From Phallusia mammillata (Eukaryota; Chordata; Ascidiacea; Phlebobranchia; Ascidiidae), in assembly GCA_003260075.1 (NCBI GenBank), contig QLIY01000111.1, positions 1-64,000 on the forward strand: a stretch of 64,000 bases of DNA. Direction: 5' to 3'. Both the position numbers and the translations under genes were made by a program. Positions 1-11,400 of this stretch are shown piece after piece; the first letter of the stretch is position 1, and the number at the start of each line of letters is the position of its first letter. Below the pieces are notes generated by a model that saw only the letters and a program-made list of their open reading frames with translations, searched no databases and was not told the origin of the DNA.

Positions 1-451
1 ATTTCTTACAACTCGGTGTTATTTACCAGCAGTTGTCGTATCCTTATACCTGGTGTATTAATTGGGATACAAAATGACGTCCATGAAGCTGTATCGTTGG
101 TCCCATTTCAGCGATTATTTGCTGATTCAGCAAAATATGACAGTTTGAAAATAAAATTTCCTCTTTTTTTGTACTTTCTGACTAGGTTGGGCAGGGTGCC
201 TTTTAATTAACAAAACGAATTTTGCACGAATTTTTAAATTACCTCATACGGACGAATTACAGAGTAGCCTAACTTGTCATTGAAACAACTTATATGTATT
301 TATTATATCGGGCTTTCTGTAAGCTGTTTTGGGGAAGTAGGGTTTGGTTTATGTCCTAAAAAAATTTGACACGCTTTATTGCTGTTTACTCACGTATTCT
401 TTAGTACAGTTTTCTGAAATTTGCCTGTTTTGAGCTAACGATCCGGCTTAG
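1..451. other. AT-rich intergenic, no gene seen
   Basis: AT-rich sequence with no open frame of plausible codon use and no splice-bounded exon. I see nothing specific here before the SINE-like fragment that starts near 452. Confidence 0.5.
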
Positions 452-553
452 GCTATATGTGTAAGTTCATAAGATTGTTCTATCAGACAACATAATGAGC
501 ATTGCAGCAGCAAAGTTGTTGGAAATCACTTTGTGCAAGGAAGGGGGGGGGGG
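452..553 (+). repeat. SINE-like fragment ending at an 11-base G run
   Basis: The segment starting with TATATGTGTAAGTTC is a diverged copy of the stretch that begins near 1107 (shared words TGTGTAAGTTCA, TTGTTCTAT, CATTGCAGCA, GTTGGAAA). It lacks the pol III boxes of the second copy and stops at a run of 11 G at 543-553. That run has the same look as the contig-gap fillers elsewhere, so the fragment is probably cut off by the assembly. Confidence 0.45.
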
Positions 554-1038
554 TATCGTATAACAAGCAACAAACGAACATTAAGATACAAACAATTAAT
601 GCAGGCCAATATTTTAATCCATTCTTGTTTACAATTTTAATCTTTATCAAACCTAAATGTTGAAATCAAAACAAATATTTGAACTATGGGTTTCCGAATA
701 AAACATTTTAAAAACGGTGCCCAGAACTTTAGTTGATCATAATAAAAATTTTCAAAAAAATGTCCCGTAATTTGTCTACACATACTTTTCCAGTTGTATA
801 TTTTAGAAATGGCATTTAAACAATATATTTTGGAAAATACATTGATTATGACTTAAAAATCAACATTTGAAGTACAAATGACTAAGTGAAACATTTGCAA
901 AGACAACCCACACAGTAGTATTCTTCGTCCCAGATATTTTTTGTAATCTTTACCATTAAAAGTGAAATTAAAAACAATGTTTCCAGTCCAGACATGTGCT
1001 TACCCACCAATAGTCGCAAGTTTTTACATCGTAATGTA

Positions 1039-1317
1039 TGGCAGAATATAGTAAACCACGCTGAACCGTGTTTGTTCGGATTCAGTTCTGGTTCGACTCC
1101 CAGATGGTATGTGTAAGTTCAAAGGGTTGTTCTATTCAACATGACATTGCAGCACTTGCTGGAAAGCATTTTAGGGATGGGAGAGACGATGAACAGCTTA
1201 CACTTGGTATTAATTTGTTTTTCGTACGTGATCAAACTTACTTTGCGCAGGAATGGGTTCCTGGTACTTGTTTTGCGATGTCGCCTTATCAGTGTCGCAA
1301 ATGCCGCACCCAATCGT

Positions 1318-1318
<1 letters not shown>
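1039..1318 (+). mobile_element. tRNA-derived SINE, cut by a gap
   Basis: A perfect pol III B box, GGTTCGACTCC, sits at 1090-1100. About 50 bases upstream, TGGCAGAATAT at 1039-1049 is a degenerate A box. This spacing is that of a tRNA head of a SINE. The body after the B box (from about 1107) recurs as the diverged fragment at 452-540, which shows that it is a dispersed repeat. A composite tRNA-related SINE family is known from Ciona; whether this is that family I cannot tell. The 3' end is lost in the 52-base G run at 1319. Confidence 0.5.

Positions 1319-1370
<52 letters not shown>
1319..1370. other. 52-base G run, probable sequencing gap filler
   Basis: Uninterrupted run of 52 G between unrelated flanks. 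By analogy with the fixed 10-base G/C runs at contig joints in this window, I read it as an assembly gap written as G rather than as a real homopolymer. The translations through it (poly-Gly, poly-Pro) have no meaning. Confidence 0.7.
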
Positions 1371-1372
<2 letters not shown>

Positions 1373-2840
1373 AAACAAGTTTGTGATAGCAGAAAGCCAC
1401 TTCGGCAACGACGGCTCAAAGCACAGCGGTGTAATGTGTTTTACCGGAACTTTCAGAGCCACAACCACAGTGCACGCCATTAAGAAACTCGCGCATCCTA
1501 CCCAAAAAAGCTTTAAGCAGTTTACAAACACACATTTACGGTACAAATACTACACGTTGGAAACTTCCTCCCCAACCAATTATTTGTGATATTCACCGGT
1601 CAAATCGTTTATTTTAAGATCAACTAAAGAAGGAACGCGTTTGACATTAAAATAAGGATCATGGTGTGGAGCATGTTTATGTGCATATCGAATCGCAAGT
1701 TTTCGGACTGTGGTAAATAGTACAAGATAGAAGACAAGCAAAACGAGAAGGCGGCTTTAATAACTGTGCGCAACAAGCCCAAAATGCTTTGTCACGTAAA
1801 GCAAGTCGGCGAAGTATTGTCAAACAGTGTTATCGACCAATATTTGTTCCAACCTCTTATCACGCGAAAATTCCGAAAGTTGCAACTTCTAATGTCGACC
1901 TTTGGATTCGCTCGTTGTAAAACTCAGACATAAACGCTTATCAAATATTTGCACATAGATTACGTTGTGTGGTATTGCCAGCCAGACTTATCAGCGCACA
2001 ATGTTAGCTTTGCTATCAAACATGTAAACGTTGATCCCACTTCAACTAAACGCTCCTCCACCATTATCAGTAAGCTGTCATTAGTAACGCGAATGAAACA
2101 AACATAGTTTGGTGGGATGCAATTTTTAACAACAAACGTACATGTCAAAAACCTAAATAAATAAGCTAGTATCAGCCATAAACCTGCACCAGCCTGGACC
2201 GTAAAAATAAAAGCGTTTAAGCAAAAATACCCATTTTAAGCAAAACTTTCTTGTAATCCATGAACTTTGTATGTAATCAAACACCTCAACTAACATGTTT
2301 CACCTGTTCGTTTCAGTCTGCAATCTTAAATACGCGCCAGCTACACACAACAATTGTAATGATAGACACAACACCAAATTCCCTAAATTATCACAAAGCA
2401 ACTGAAATATGTAATCAAGAGCACGAAAACATACAGCTACCCGAGGACAGTATAACGTTATCTAAAACCAAAAAATATTTAAATGTTTGACACAATGATA
2501 TATATAAACTTCGCGGCTACCGTGCGCCTCCATCAAATTAACAACAACAAGCTCACACACATACCACAGAAAAAACTATTCTTGATTTTTAATTAAACTA
2601 AATCACGAAACGGCTATTGTTAAAACTACGGCAGACGCGATTCTGACAAGAAAACAATATTCCATAATAAATTATGCCATCAAATTAATAGTAAACCTGA
2701 AAGCACATTTTAATTTGTGCCCTGCTGAACCACATAAACAGTCGCAGTTAAATTTGTTGTGATTGATTAACAGGCAATTAAAAAAGAAACAGTATTAATA
2801 TTAAAACCTTTGAAAAACTTTCTTATTATAACAAAAACTT
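1371..2840. other. Intergenic, no gene seen
   Basis: Open frames here are short, lack plausible splice sites and show no recognisable domain. Sequence is AT-rich and apparently unique within the window. Confidence 0.5.
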
Positions 2841-3240
2841 GAAACATTAAGACTGTTATGCTGAATATCTACTTAAAAGAACAAAACATATTTCTCTGAC
2901 TTAGCTTTGCTAAAAACGACTGTTGTCAAGAGACAAGGTACTGGGTGCTGATAAAACTTACACCTCGAGTTAGTTTGTGACGCAAAAACAATCGCCAGCA
3001 AGTAAGGCAAAATATGCAAGCTAAATTTAATAACTTTCCACACTTTTTGAAACACATAATCTGGAACCTTTGCCTAAAGGTTACACGGAAGTGGCGTAAT
3101 ATTACACTCAGTGTCCCGGATGCGCCGTGATTCGTGAGGCGTTCATGACTTCCCGGAAGTCGTACAATCGCGACATCAAGTGTATCATGTCTCAACTACA
3201 GTAAACGCGGTTTGTAGAAAACAAAACTTTTTAACATCTT
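2841..3240 (+). repeat. Dispersed repeat, copy 1 (pair with 18520-19010)
   Basis: Shares collinear blocks with 18520-19010 in the same orientation: a stretch around AAAAGAACAAAAC, then GTTAGTTTGTGACGCAAAAA, then GTAATATTACA followed by TCAGTGTCCCGGATG, CCGTGATTCGTGAG and CAATCGCGACATCAAGTGT. Divergence is moderate, with indels, so this is an older interspersed repeat and not an allelic joint. No coding capacity or terminal inverted repeat was recognised. Confidence 0.7.
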
Positions 3241-3593
3241 GTCTCGCAAATATAATTTTAACGACAACGCTATGGTGTTAAAATCGGTTTTGACCGCTAA
3301 TTCGAACAACGAAAACGCGTGTACACGGGCACACATCACGCAATACAGTCTAATTCTAACGTTTAAGGCTGCATTGATCAAGTTAAACTGCGCTTTAGTA
3401 CCATCAAGCGGAAAAACTTGAATGCAAATGAGGTCACAGTTCGTGATAAGCGATGCAGAGTCGTCACGCATTACGAAATATATGAAAGTAAAAACGCACT
3501 CAAGCATGTCAGCGCGAATAATTTCGATTGGTTTTGTCACAACATTCAAATTGCAAGCTGTAACTTCATTGCTAACATCTACTTAAGTTTTAT

Positions 3594-4215
3594 GCTCGCT
3601 TGGGTAAACAAATAAAATTTTGGTAAAAATTGGTAAACAGGGGGGGGGGATCTGTTGTTTCTTGGCACACACAAGTTAGTTGTGGTAAATAAAACTGTAT
3701 AAACACAGTGGATTGTAATTCTCATGCAAAGTGCCACAAATCAATCATTATCTGTGTCGTCTGTCACAAATTTAGTTTATAGTTACAAGCAAAGTTTGTT
3801 GACCAATCACTGTTTAATCCACTTTATTTAAGGGGAATGTTTCCACGATAAACACTGAAAAACAATTTGCATTAAAATATAATGTTTACGCCAAGTATAA
3901 ACCCAATGCAAAATAATCCAGAAACTATGCAAAACAGTGATATGCACTGTCTGGAACATATTGTTTGGTTAAATAAACAGAAAGGTATCTGTGATTAAAG
4001 CACAACCCCAGATTTGCAAGTATAGTGTATTCACTAAATTGTTTTGTAATAATCCAATTATTTAAACAGGGGGTAAACAAACTGCAAACAAAATTCACCA
4101 AGTGTTTATCCAATAACCTTCTCATTGATAATTAATCTTTCTCCATCTGTCGTCAGAGAAAGACTGTACACTGCACACATACTAAATTCTTTCTAATATA
4201 TTAAGTGGCATTTCA

Positions 4216-4282
<67 letters not shown>

Positions 4283-4702
4283 GGTGAACCTGCTATCTAA
4301 TAAACTTTGACAACTACTTATCATGATCAATTCATTACACTAAACAGATCCATTTGACAATGAAATTCAAATCGGACAAAAATCAAGAAGTAAGGATAGA
4401 AATTCAACAAAATTTTCAATGCTGTAACTGAACAGTCAATGTTATGTTTTTCAGACTCATCAAGGGGGGGGGGTTTAACTGCAATTAAAACAAATTATCT
4501 CATAAACCACTACAAAAATCAATCTCAGTGTCAATAAAGTTTTGTGTTTTGTGTTTTAAACAAACTGTAAAATAAACTTGTCATCAATATAAAGACAGTA
4601 TGGATTGGGGGGGGGGTTCTACTTAATTGTTGCTTGGGTAAACAAATAAAATTAAAATGCTCGCTTGGGTAAACAAATAAAATTTTGGTAAAAATTGGTA
4701 AA
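3594..4702 (+). repeat. Split direct repeat around intercalated allelic contigs
   Basis: The 46 bases at 3594-3639, which end at a 10-base G run (3640-3649), recur at 4657-4702, where the sequence continues without a break. The material between is itself split by G runs at 4216-4281, 4464-4473 and 4607-4616. The simplest reading is that the contig ending at 3639 joins the one starting near 4617 and that 3650-4606 consists of small allelic contigs wedged between them. Confidence 0.65.
4216..4281. other. 66-base G run, probable gap filler
   Basis: Pure run of 66 G with no repeat of the left flank on the right. Probably a gap of estimated size; content unknown. Confidence 0.7.
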
Positions 4703-5080
4703 CAAAAAACAAATCAAAGTTACATTCTAATAGATCGCGGGACATTTGACTACTTTCTCAAAAATTTAAATCACATGAAATGGCGTGGGAAAAATGCACA
4801 AAAGACAGTCACTTTACTACTATTCTTTACTGGCAGGAAAGAAACGCGTTATGTGACACATTATGTGACATTGTGTTTGAAGTGTTAAAATAGACGAGGC
4901 TAGAAGAATCATACATAAGTGCGGTTGCGAATTCAATAGCGATTTTTATTTTTTTCTTTTCAGATCCATTTGACAATGAAATTCAAATAGGACAAAAATC
5001 AAGAAGTAAGGATAGAAATTCAACAAAATTGTCAATGCTGTAACTGAACAGTCAATGTTATGTTTTTCAGACTCATCAAG
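4347..5080 (+). repeat. Direct repeat with G10 joint (allelic overlap)
   Basis: 4347-4463 and 4963-5080 are nearly identical (AGATCCATTTGACAATGAAA to CAGACTCATCAAG). The first copy ends directly at the 10-base G run 4464-4473; the second runs on. This is the pattern of two allelic contigs that overlap but were not merged. Confidence 0.7.
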
Positions 5081-5165
5081 TGGTGCTACATAATCAAGCC
5101 ACCTTCTATGTCCATTGTGCAGATCAAGCTGCAAAATACAGTAAAACCCTGTTGCAGCAATAACG

Positions 5166-5783
5166 GTATTTTCTATCAAATCTTACCATTTAATCCACAA
5201 CCCATTTTTTATAGCCAACTGCATCTAAGCCCATGTTTTTACAACAGCCCCAGTGTGTGTAATGAGCCGAAAAAGATTACCAGCGGAATATATAATTATA
5301 CTTTACCCACAATATGAAAATCCTGTGTCTTTCCAGACACACACACAAAAAAACAACTTGTGAAACCAAATATACTGCTCTTTTGATTCACAACTGGCAA
5401 TAAAAGTATGTACATGACTGATAAAAAAATCATGGCAGTTGTGTTTGTGTCCAGTCTAAACAGCCAAAGGGGGGGGGGGGAGTATATTCTATAAAATCTT
5501 ACCATTTAATCAACAACTCATTTTTTATAGCCAACTGCATCTAAGCCAATGTTTTTACAACAGCCCCAGTGTGTGTAATGAGCCGAAAAAGATTACCAGT
5601 GGAATATATAATTATACTTTACCCACAATATAAAAATCCTGTGTCTTTCCAGACACACACAAAAAACAACTTGTGAAACCAAATACACTGCTCTTTTGAT
5701 TCACAACTGGCAATAAAAGTATGTACATGACGGATAAAAAAAATCATGGCAGTTGTGTTTGTGTCCAGTCTAAACAGCCAAAG
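5166..5783 (+). repeat. Tandem direct repeat with G-run joint
   Basis: About 300 bases at 5166-5468 recur at 5481-5783 with scattered substitutions and small indels, separated by 12 G (5469-5480). The second copy reads GG at the break point, so 10 of the 12 G are extra. Overlapping allelic contigs. Confidence 0.75.
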
Positions 5784-5889
5784 GCCGTGTCTTGCTTTAA
5801 ACAGTTTAAAAACATACAGTCAATTTTCAAATAATAAAAGTGTCTTGAAATAAACATTTGAGCACAAAAAGTATTTATTTTTGCTTTGG

Positions 5890-6107
5890 TCAAAAACGGT
5901 TTGGTCTGTTGATAACAATAAAAGCCACTTGATGTATTTTATAATACAAACAACAGTTACCTTGTTGACTGATGCATCATTAATAAGCAAGATTCGGGGG
6001 GGGGGTAAAAACGGTTTGGTCTGTTGATAACAATCAAAGCCACTTGTATTTTATAATATAAACAACAGTTACCTTGTTGACTGATGCATCATTAATAAGC
6101 AAGATTC
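5890..6107 (+). repeat. Tandem direct repeat with G10 joint
   Basis: About 105 bases (AAAAACGGTTTGGTCTG to AATAAGCAAGATTC) occur on both sides of ten G at 5996-6005, with a 4-base indel and a few substitutions between copies. Overlapping allelic contigs. Confidence 0.75.
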
Positions 6108-6575
6108 TTGTAATTTTTCAAGGTCTTCAGTGCAATAGACTAGAGTTCGCGAAGATGCATGAATGCTTCCTCTTGTGAGAAGATGACAAAGAAATCATGT
6201 CATACGTTTACCTAGTTTTTGTTATTCTGCTTTCGCTTCGTTTTGTGACATCACTTAATCAATCACCAAAAACACGTCTTGACCAAATAACAAAAACCTT
6301 ATTGTGGTGTTGGAAAGTAAAACTAGTTCTGCAACTTTATAAAACCGCCGATGGGAAAGTCCCCAATTGAAAGTCCAAAATTATCTTCACAACGACCCGA
6401 CAGATCAAATTGGGTCGGTAGTATTAATAATTGTTTTGGTGCATTTAAATTTTATACTAATTGTTTGACGTATATGTTTACAAACTGTACCACATTTCTT
6501 CACAAACATAAAAGTACCACTGTATCGGATTTTGGACTTCAAATTCAAACATTTCTATTCGCATGCAATAATAAT

Positions 6576-7185
6576 GACGTTTTTTATTTGACCCAGTCAA
6601 ATTATCTCGCATTTTTTTCTGTACAAAAGTTTCTAATCGAACAAAACCAGTTTTACTAATTACTACACTGGTTATAAACAGGCTTAAGGTTATTATTACG
6701 CCATTCCTTTACATGTTACCGAGAAGCAACGTCTTAAACGGCTCAGGTTATATTTTGACGTTTCTAAAATCAACTGAAGGATAATGACGGCTAAGAACAT
6801 CGTTAACCTTGTCGTGTAGACGTATTTACAACTATTCACCCATATTAACATGGTGACCTGGACGCTATATTAGTCAAACATTGGGGGGGGGGATTTTATT
6901 TGACCCAGTCAAATTACCTCGCATTTTTTCTGTGCAAAAGTTTCTAATCGAACAAAACCAGTTTTAGTAATTAATACACTGATTACAAACTGTTTTGAGG
7001 TTATTTTTATGCCATCCCTTTACATGTTACCGAGAAGCAACGTCTTAAACGGCACAGGTTATATTTTGGCGTTTCTAAAATCAACTGAAGGATAATGACA
7101 GCTAAGAACATCGTTAACCTTGTCGTGTATTTACAACTATTGACCCATATTAATATTTTGACCTGGACGCAATATTAGTCAAGCA
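6576..7185 (+). repeat. Tandem direct repeat with G10 joint
   Basis: About 300 bases beginning TTTTATTTGACCCAGTC and ending at ATTAGTCAA-CATT occur before and after ten G at 6883-6892. The copies differ by substitutions and indels of 1-10 bases, as expected of highly diverged alleles. Confidence 0.75.
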
Positions 7186-8277
7186 TTTTTTAAGTTAAAT
7201 CAGTTAAAAGTACACTAGACATAGAATATCAGATCACAGTATTTGTGTTGTGTGTTTAACCGCAAGTAGCGCTGTTGCTATGTTATGTCGAAATATAGAC
7301 TTGAGAACTTAACTGTAGTGTTCGGTGTCATATAGGTTTAGTTTGTTAATTCAGATATACAGAAAGAAGTCAGATATACAGTGTGTTGGGCATTGTCTAC
7401 CCTACGGGTCAGTACACCACTTAAAAAGGACGTTTTTGAACATCTTTGCTTTTCGCTTGAATGAAAAACAGATTACTGCAATAATGCGGTCGGAACGTGT
7501 TCGGACAAAATCAAAAACGAAAAAAGTCGGGTGGTGGCGGTCGAGAGTAAAACGATAGCCGTTCGTGTTTTAAACAAACATCGGTTCGGAAAGCACAGTG
7601 TCGGTTCAAACGGTCGCGCTTTGGCAAACTAAAAACTCCTACGAAAAAATCGAAAGTTTATTGTTTAAATCTCGTAATCATATACGATTTTGAGTCAATA
7701 TGCGTAACATTAAAGCTCTGTATATGCGAGTGAAATACGCATCTAAGAAGAGTATGATCCTGTAATATTATTAAGTCTAACATTATGAAGAAATTGTCAA
7801 AACGTACAAGAATCAAATACAGTTTTAAATGGCACAGGAATCATTTCATTACTGAACTCTTTTAAACCAAATCACAGCAAACGTATCTAGTCAAACTTTG
7901 AAACAAAATAGATTTACAGCATTTCATTTTTGGTCACAATAAGTTAATGCGTCACAACAAAATAAATAACGTACGAATGTTTGTGATAGCAAACATAATG
8001 CACTAATTTTTTTATAACGCTACAAGTTCAGGAAAATCTTAAGTTACATTTGAGACAAGTTGGACTAATTAGGAACAGAAATAGTAATCGGAAAATGAGA
8101 TGACGTAAGAAACAGTATGTAACCAGTAATAAACAGGGTTGTGGTAACAAGTGCAGCGCAAGTGAGTTTGGTCCGACATATTAACCAAGTTAATTTTTTT
8201 TAAGCGTCGTTTCCTGCACAACCATCTTCGGTACCCATTTAACATTTTTGTTTGGCTTCGTGTCAAGTAATGAAGCG
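7186..8277. other. Intergenic downstream of the NLR gene, no gene seen
   Basis: No exon-like frame was recognised. The open frame at 7325-7558 has a basic C-terminus but no domain and no splice context. This stretch lies 3' of the minus-strand NLR-like gene. Confidence 0.5.
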
Positions 8278-8283
8278 TTTATT
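8278..8283 (-). terminator. Poly(A) signal AATAAA just past the NLR stop
   Basis: On the minus strand AATAAA starts seven bases after the TAG stop (8290-8292) of the last LRR exon. The position suits a very short 3' UTR; cleavage would then lie roughly 10-30 bases further on. Confidence 0.5.
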
Positions 8284-8289
8284 TCATAT

Positions 8290-8454
8290 CTAGAACACAA
8301 CTTTTCCTTGCGACCTTGATCTGATGAGATTTTTTCCTGCTGTTGTGAAGTTGCTATCCCATACATACAAAACGTTGATGTTGTGAACACATTGAGCCAA
8401 TGACTCAGCACTTTTATCTGTCAGGTTGTTGTAAGACAGATCAAGAACTTCCAT
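8290..8454 (-). CDS. NLR last exon, terminal LRR
   Basis: 165 bases, 54 codons plus stop TAG. It opens with MEVLDLSYNNLTDKSAESLA after a TTTTAG acceptor and ends GKVVF-stop. The LxxLDLSxNxL core and the following AxxLAQCVHN helix fit the RI-type LRR repeat. It has the same length and phase (0) as the two preceding LRR exons, which is typical of one-exon-one-repeat NLR genes. The C-terminal half is less repeat-like, as expected of a capping unit. Confidence 0.8.
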   Translation of the reverse strand: MEVLDLSYNNLTDKSAESLAQCVHNINVLYVWDSNFTTAGKNLIRSRSQGKVVF

Positions 8455-11400
8455 CTAAAAAAAAACTGCTAAGTGAATTCAATCAATTGATGCATTGTTA
8501 CAGGAACAGACTCAAAATATATGATGTCATTTAATCAAGTAAATGCTAACAGCGACGTGTCATCAACACACACAAAAACGCATTTTATTCAGTATTACAA
8601 CTAAGATAGGTATTATTTTTGTCGTGACATGACAGAACAAAACAAGGGACAGGGAGTTATCGTTTAGTTATTGTTATGTTTGCGTGCCCACGTGTCAGCA
8701 TGATTTAATCCTCCATGTTTGTTGTTGGATATTTTGTTGACCTCGTCTGTTTTGAGTGTAGTATTATTTATGTTTAATTGATTTGATGTGTACAATATTG
8801 CGTTTAAACTTCATTACAGCCTGAGCTATATGAATGTAGTTATAGGTGGGCTGCACTTCCGCACTGCGCGAAATGCGACCCCTGGCTTATTCGTGTGGAT
8901 GTGAAATGCATTATGTTGGTATCATTGTAGCTGATTATAATTTGTAAGTGGCGAAATTGTGACCAAGACAGCGAATAAAGACAAAACCAACTACTGACAC
9001 TGAATGTCATTTAGTAAACCAAAATTGCAAAAGAGTTTTGTGCTGTTGTTATCAAAGAAACAAATTTCCTAAAAAAATTTAATAAGGACAAAAACTAAAA
9101 CGCTTTATGCGTATCCCATATCAAACAAAAGTATTCTGACCCAGGTAATCCCGTAAAATAGCAAACCAAATTTTCCTTGGAATTTTTAACGTGCAGGAAT
9201 CAAAGATTCTTACAGGTTTATTAAGTTGCAGTACAGAATCGCAGAGTAGTCTTAGTCCTTCACTTCCGATCTTACAGTCTATCAGCACCATCCGTTCGAC
9301 GTTGTGAAGGCAACGAGCCACTGAAGAAGATGCACCTACATTACTGATCTTGTTTCCGGAAAGATCAAGTCTCTTCAGCTGATGTTAATGCAAAATAATA
9401 ATTAGCAACAAAGCAACCTTGAGAAATCATCAACGTGAAGTTTGCTAGGTTAATTTTAATGTCTCGACGGACGCTAGGGGGGACCATGCGCGAAAAAAAT
9501 ATTCATGTCACAACACGCCTAAAGCAAGCGCTTGAATGCATAAGTAGATAAGGAAGGACCGTACCTTTTCGCACACCCAATGCAACCAGCGTGCATTGTT
9601 TACATTTTTACTTTTTATAGCGACACAGCTAAAACATATTCCATTTCCATGGCCGTTGGTCCGACTCGACGTTTCCGCTTTGCTCCTTCGATCGAAGGCA
9701 AAAAAGCGTTTAAGCGGACCTCCACGCAAGAAGGAACTTTTGGGTTATTTGGTTAGTTGTTGCCGGTGTCTGGTTTTAAGCAGTTTTGTAAATGTGTAGT
9801 TATAATCGATGCCTTAACGAATACTAGGATAAAGTTGTTGCATGTAATTATTGTTTTCGCCAAAAGTAACGTAGTTGCTGCTGGTCCGAATGGGCCACAA
9901 TTTGGAACAAGTCCTGTGAGACTTACGGCCATAGAAACGGAATAAAAGGGACAAAAAAACAACAGTTCAAATTGTTCTTTTTTATAGCTGTTTTGAGGAC
10001 TTTTTCTGCAAAGATTTTTATTTCCAAACCTCCTGACACTTTGATTTAAACCACCCCATCTAGTGAAGATTTTGTTTACCGGTTCTATTAGGTGTATTGT
10101 ACTGTTGGTGTTAAACTCGTTTGAGATTGTGTGTGTTGCATACAAAATAATTTAAGTTGAAAACCATGCAACAAACATGTTAAATACTGAAAACAAGTAC
10201 ACAAAACACATCCCCGATTAAGTTTTTTGTATATTACTGTGTCTTCACACCTGGGGGTTGCACAGCAGATCGTGATTACAAATAAAGTAAGCATTTGGCA
10301 AAGAACGACACTCTCGTATTGCACGAAATGCGTTGGCAGCCTTGTGGTCATTTGCTGGTTGACCGCTCTTTTCTAGGGAGAGAAAATCGGCCTATTTTTG
10401 GTCTATCAATTCAAACAGGGTTTATGATAGGTGGTACACAGCGAAAGAGAAAGTTGTCAAGTGGTATGCAGTCCGTATGAGATTGCGAAGCACTGAATTA
10501 ACAAATACTTTAATTTAATTTCTTGCTGTGACCCAGACATTGTAGTCCAAGGTCGGGTTTTGAACACAATTTTTTTAGAAAGCTGTAACAGTGGGGGGGG
10601 GGAAGATTGCGAAGCACTGAATTAACAAATACTTTAATTTAATCTCTTACTTTGACCCAGATATTGTCGTCCAAGGTCGGGTTTTGAACACATTTTTTTN
10701 CTGCCTACAGTGTCTTTCTTGACCAAACGAGCGTTAGACACATTTACGTTTCGGGGGCCTGTGGGTGAACCGAAGGATCAAACGGGGTCAAAATTCGCAT
10801 GGACCATCTTTAGACCAATATCTGTAATGTGTGTAAATTTGAAGAACCATTCTTTCTTGACCAAAACGTGGGAACAAATCCGCGTTAGACGGAAAAAAAG
10901 AAAAAAAAACATAAAAAAAGAAAAAAAAATACGGACAAAAACAATATGTGTCCCCTTCAGGGAAGGGGACCCATAATAAACATTTTTGTCGCGTTATTGC
11001 ACTACAACTCAAAAAGCAAAGGTTTTAAATAATCTGATTGCTGGGTTACAGTACTGTTACCCAACCTTTCTTGGCTTATAGATGTCAAGACCAAAAAGTA
11101 TGCGCCTCCCCAGTGGTTAATTCACAATCGATCCCAGCAAACGCTGCATCCAGACAAGGACTAAATAGATGATATTGTTTTTTTCATTTAAGAATTTAGA
11201 GTGAAATATCGGAAAACATTAACTTAACAAACAAATCCGAAGTAATAAAACATTTGTTTGTATCAATCCTAAACATACAAATAGCACTCCGGTAAAAAAA
11301 TAAAAATAAAACACTAAATGCGTATCCAGCATGTAATAAAGATATTCTGATACACGTAATCACGCAACATGGTTACCAAAATCTTTTTGATATTGTTTAC

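Noticed and set aside
1119..1589. Open frames with poly-Gly or poly-Pro (also at 36442-36705)
   Set aside because: They are translations of the G52 and C56 runs, which look like gap filler; no domain or splice context.
10710..10976. Lys/Arg-rich open frame
   Set aside because: Comes from an A-rich low-complexity stretch; no conservation signal or splice context.
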